This document shows, piece by piece, positions 12,965 to 13,442 of a stretch of DNA of 13,442 nt (positions are counted from its first letter, which is position 1; every line of letters begins with the position of its first letter). Source of the stretch: Vulcanimicrobiia bacterium. GTDB taxonomy: Bacteria > Eremiobacterota > Eremiobacteria > Baltobacterales > Baltobacteraceae. The stretch spans positions 1 through 13,442 of the forward strand of contig JAMXLG010000040.1 in assembly GCA_024281135.1 (NCBI GenBank), written 5' to 3'. The notes under the pieces were generated by a model that saw nothing but the letters and a program-made list of their open reading frames with translations, was not told the DNA's origin and did no database searches. The position numbers were made by a program, and so were the translations under genes.

Positions 12965-13442
12965 CTATTCCGTCAGAAAAATATAGTATCTAACTGCGCC
13001 GCTGAACGATTGCGCGGTGGCGAGCAGGCGGGCATTCGCAGGCCGTGCTTGGTTAGCGCCGAGCACCGCGAGCGTGCCGGGTGTCAAGCAGATCGGATCC
13101 ATTCGTTCCCGGATCGGTACCTTGAGGTCACGCAGGTAGTACGCGAAGAGCGTGAGCGAGTTCATGTCGTTGAGGCCTTGAAAACAAATGCGTCGCGCCT
13201 GCGGCGCGTACGTGCGAACGGTCAGAAACAGATCGCGGTTTTCGTATTGGTATGCGTTCGCAGCTGCGCTTAGGTACGAGATAAAGTACGCCTGGCAGAA
13301 CTGCGAGAGCGCGATGAACGCAAGCAGCGTAAATAATGCCGCCGCAATACGCGCATAACGCAGGTCACTGATCGCGCGCCACGCGAAGGCCAGCCCAATG
13401 CCGGTCAGGATCGCCGCGAGCGGTGCGCCGATCAGTGTACGA
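12965..13442 (-). CDS. C-terminal part of a multi-pass membrane protein (possible GT39-like glycosyltransferase)
   Basis: The frame runs from the window edge to a TAG at 12965-12967, giving the last 158 residues of a longer minus-strand protein; the start is outside. Two hydrophobic segments are visible (PLAAILTGIGLAFAW and IAAALFTLLAFIALSQF), followed by a soluble tail of about 110 residues (AYQYENRDLFLTVRTYAPQ, then NDMNSLTLFAYYL). A membrane bundle followed by an extracytoplasmic tail is seen in dolichyl-phosphate-mannose or ArnT-like glycosyltransferases, but no catalytic motif lies in this part, so the family is a guess. 68 bp separate it from the HiPIP gene on the same strand, enough for a promoter, though no clear boxes were recognised there. 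Confidence 0.65.
   Translation of the reverse strand, partial: RTLIGAPLAAILTGIGLAFAWRAISDLRYARIAAALFTLLAFIALSQFCQAYFISYLSAAANAYQYENRDLFLTVRTYAPQARRICFQGLNDMNSLTLFAYYLRDLKVPIRERMDPICLTPGTLAVLGANQARPANARLLATAQSFSGAVRYYIFLTE

Noticed and set aside
1..13442. tRNA, rRNA, CRISPR array, insertion sequence or phage elements
   Set aside because: No cloverleaf-like, repeat-spacer, transposase or terminal inverted repeat signals were noticed on reading; only the 16-bp operator repeat stood out. A tool-based scan was not possible.

Overview
The window is a dense, roughly 58% G+C bacterial chromosome segment with almost no intergenic DNA. Six same-strand gene pairs overlap at their stop/start codons (four ATGA, one GTGA, one 11 nt), and three convergent pairs overlap at their 3' ends. 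Lipoprotein, Sec and Tat-like export signals and a high-potential iron-sulfur protein point to a cell with an active envelope and periplasm. Taxonomy cannot be fixed from the sequence. The gene style fits an uncultured soil or sediment lineage (my guess is Eremiobacterota/Vulcanimicrobiota-like, low confidence).

Region 1 (1-7756) is a peptide-use locus. It holds an exported TAP-like alpha/beta hydrolase, an orphan oligopeptide-binding lipoprotein, a small esterase-type hydrolase coupled to a GntR/FCD regulator, and an exported S9 prolyl-oligopeptidase coupled by ATGA to a cytosolic-type M20 dipeptidase. Both promoter regions of this locus, at 3014-3029 and 7781-7796, carry the same 16-bp sequence around the palindrome TGTATACA. 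That is the classic operator core of the GntR/FadR family, so the local GntR protein is the obvious candidate controller. The model is that outside peptides are cut by the S9 and TAP-like enzymes, captured by the binding protein and finished by M20.

Region 2 (7916-9403) is a pyruvate-kinase-like protein with an extra N-terminal domain and no normal C-terminal domain.

Region 3 (9425-11071) is an atypical mercury locus: a MerR-type promoter with long spacer, a MerT-like membrane protein that starts almost at the predicted transcription start, a small thioredoxin-fold protein, and a third coupled gene interrupted in frame by a TGA. That TGA falls where the first Cys of a CPMC redox motif is expected and is followed at once by a hairpin with SECIS-like features. 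I read it as one 189-residue selenoprotein with a U-P-M-C active site, not as a pseudogene. This is the most notable object in the window. No mercuric reductase (merA) or merP is present here.

Region 4 (10688-12896, minus strand) is a compact run: HiPIP, type III polyketide synthase, isoprenylcysteine-methyltransferase-family protein, merR. The synthase/methyltransferase pair resembles the BpsA/BpsB and SrsA/SrsB pairs that make methylated alkylpyrones or alkylresorcinols. The mercury regulator is the last gene of this lipid operon and faces the mercury genes tail to tail. The window ends in the C-terminal part of a multi-pass membrane protein, possibly a GT39-like glycosyltransferase.
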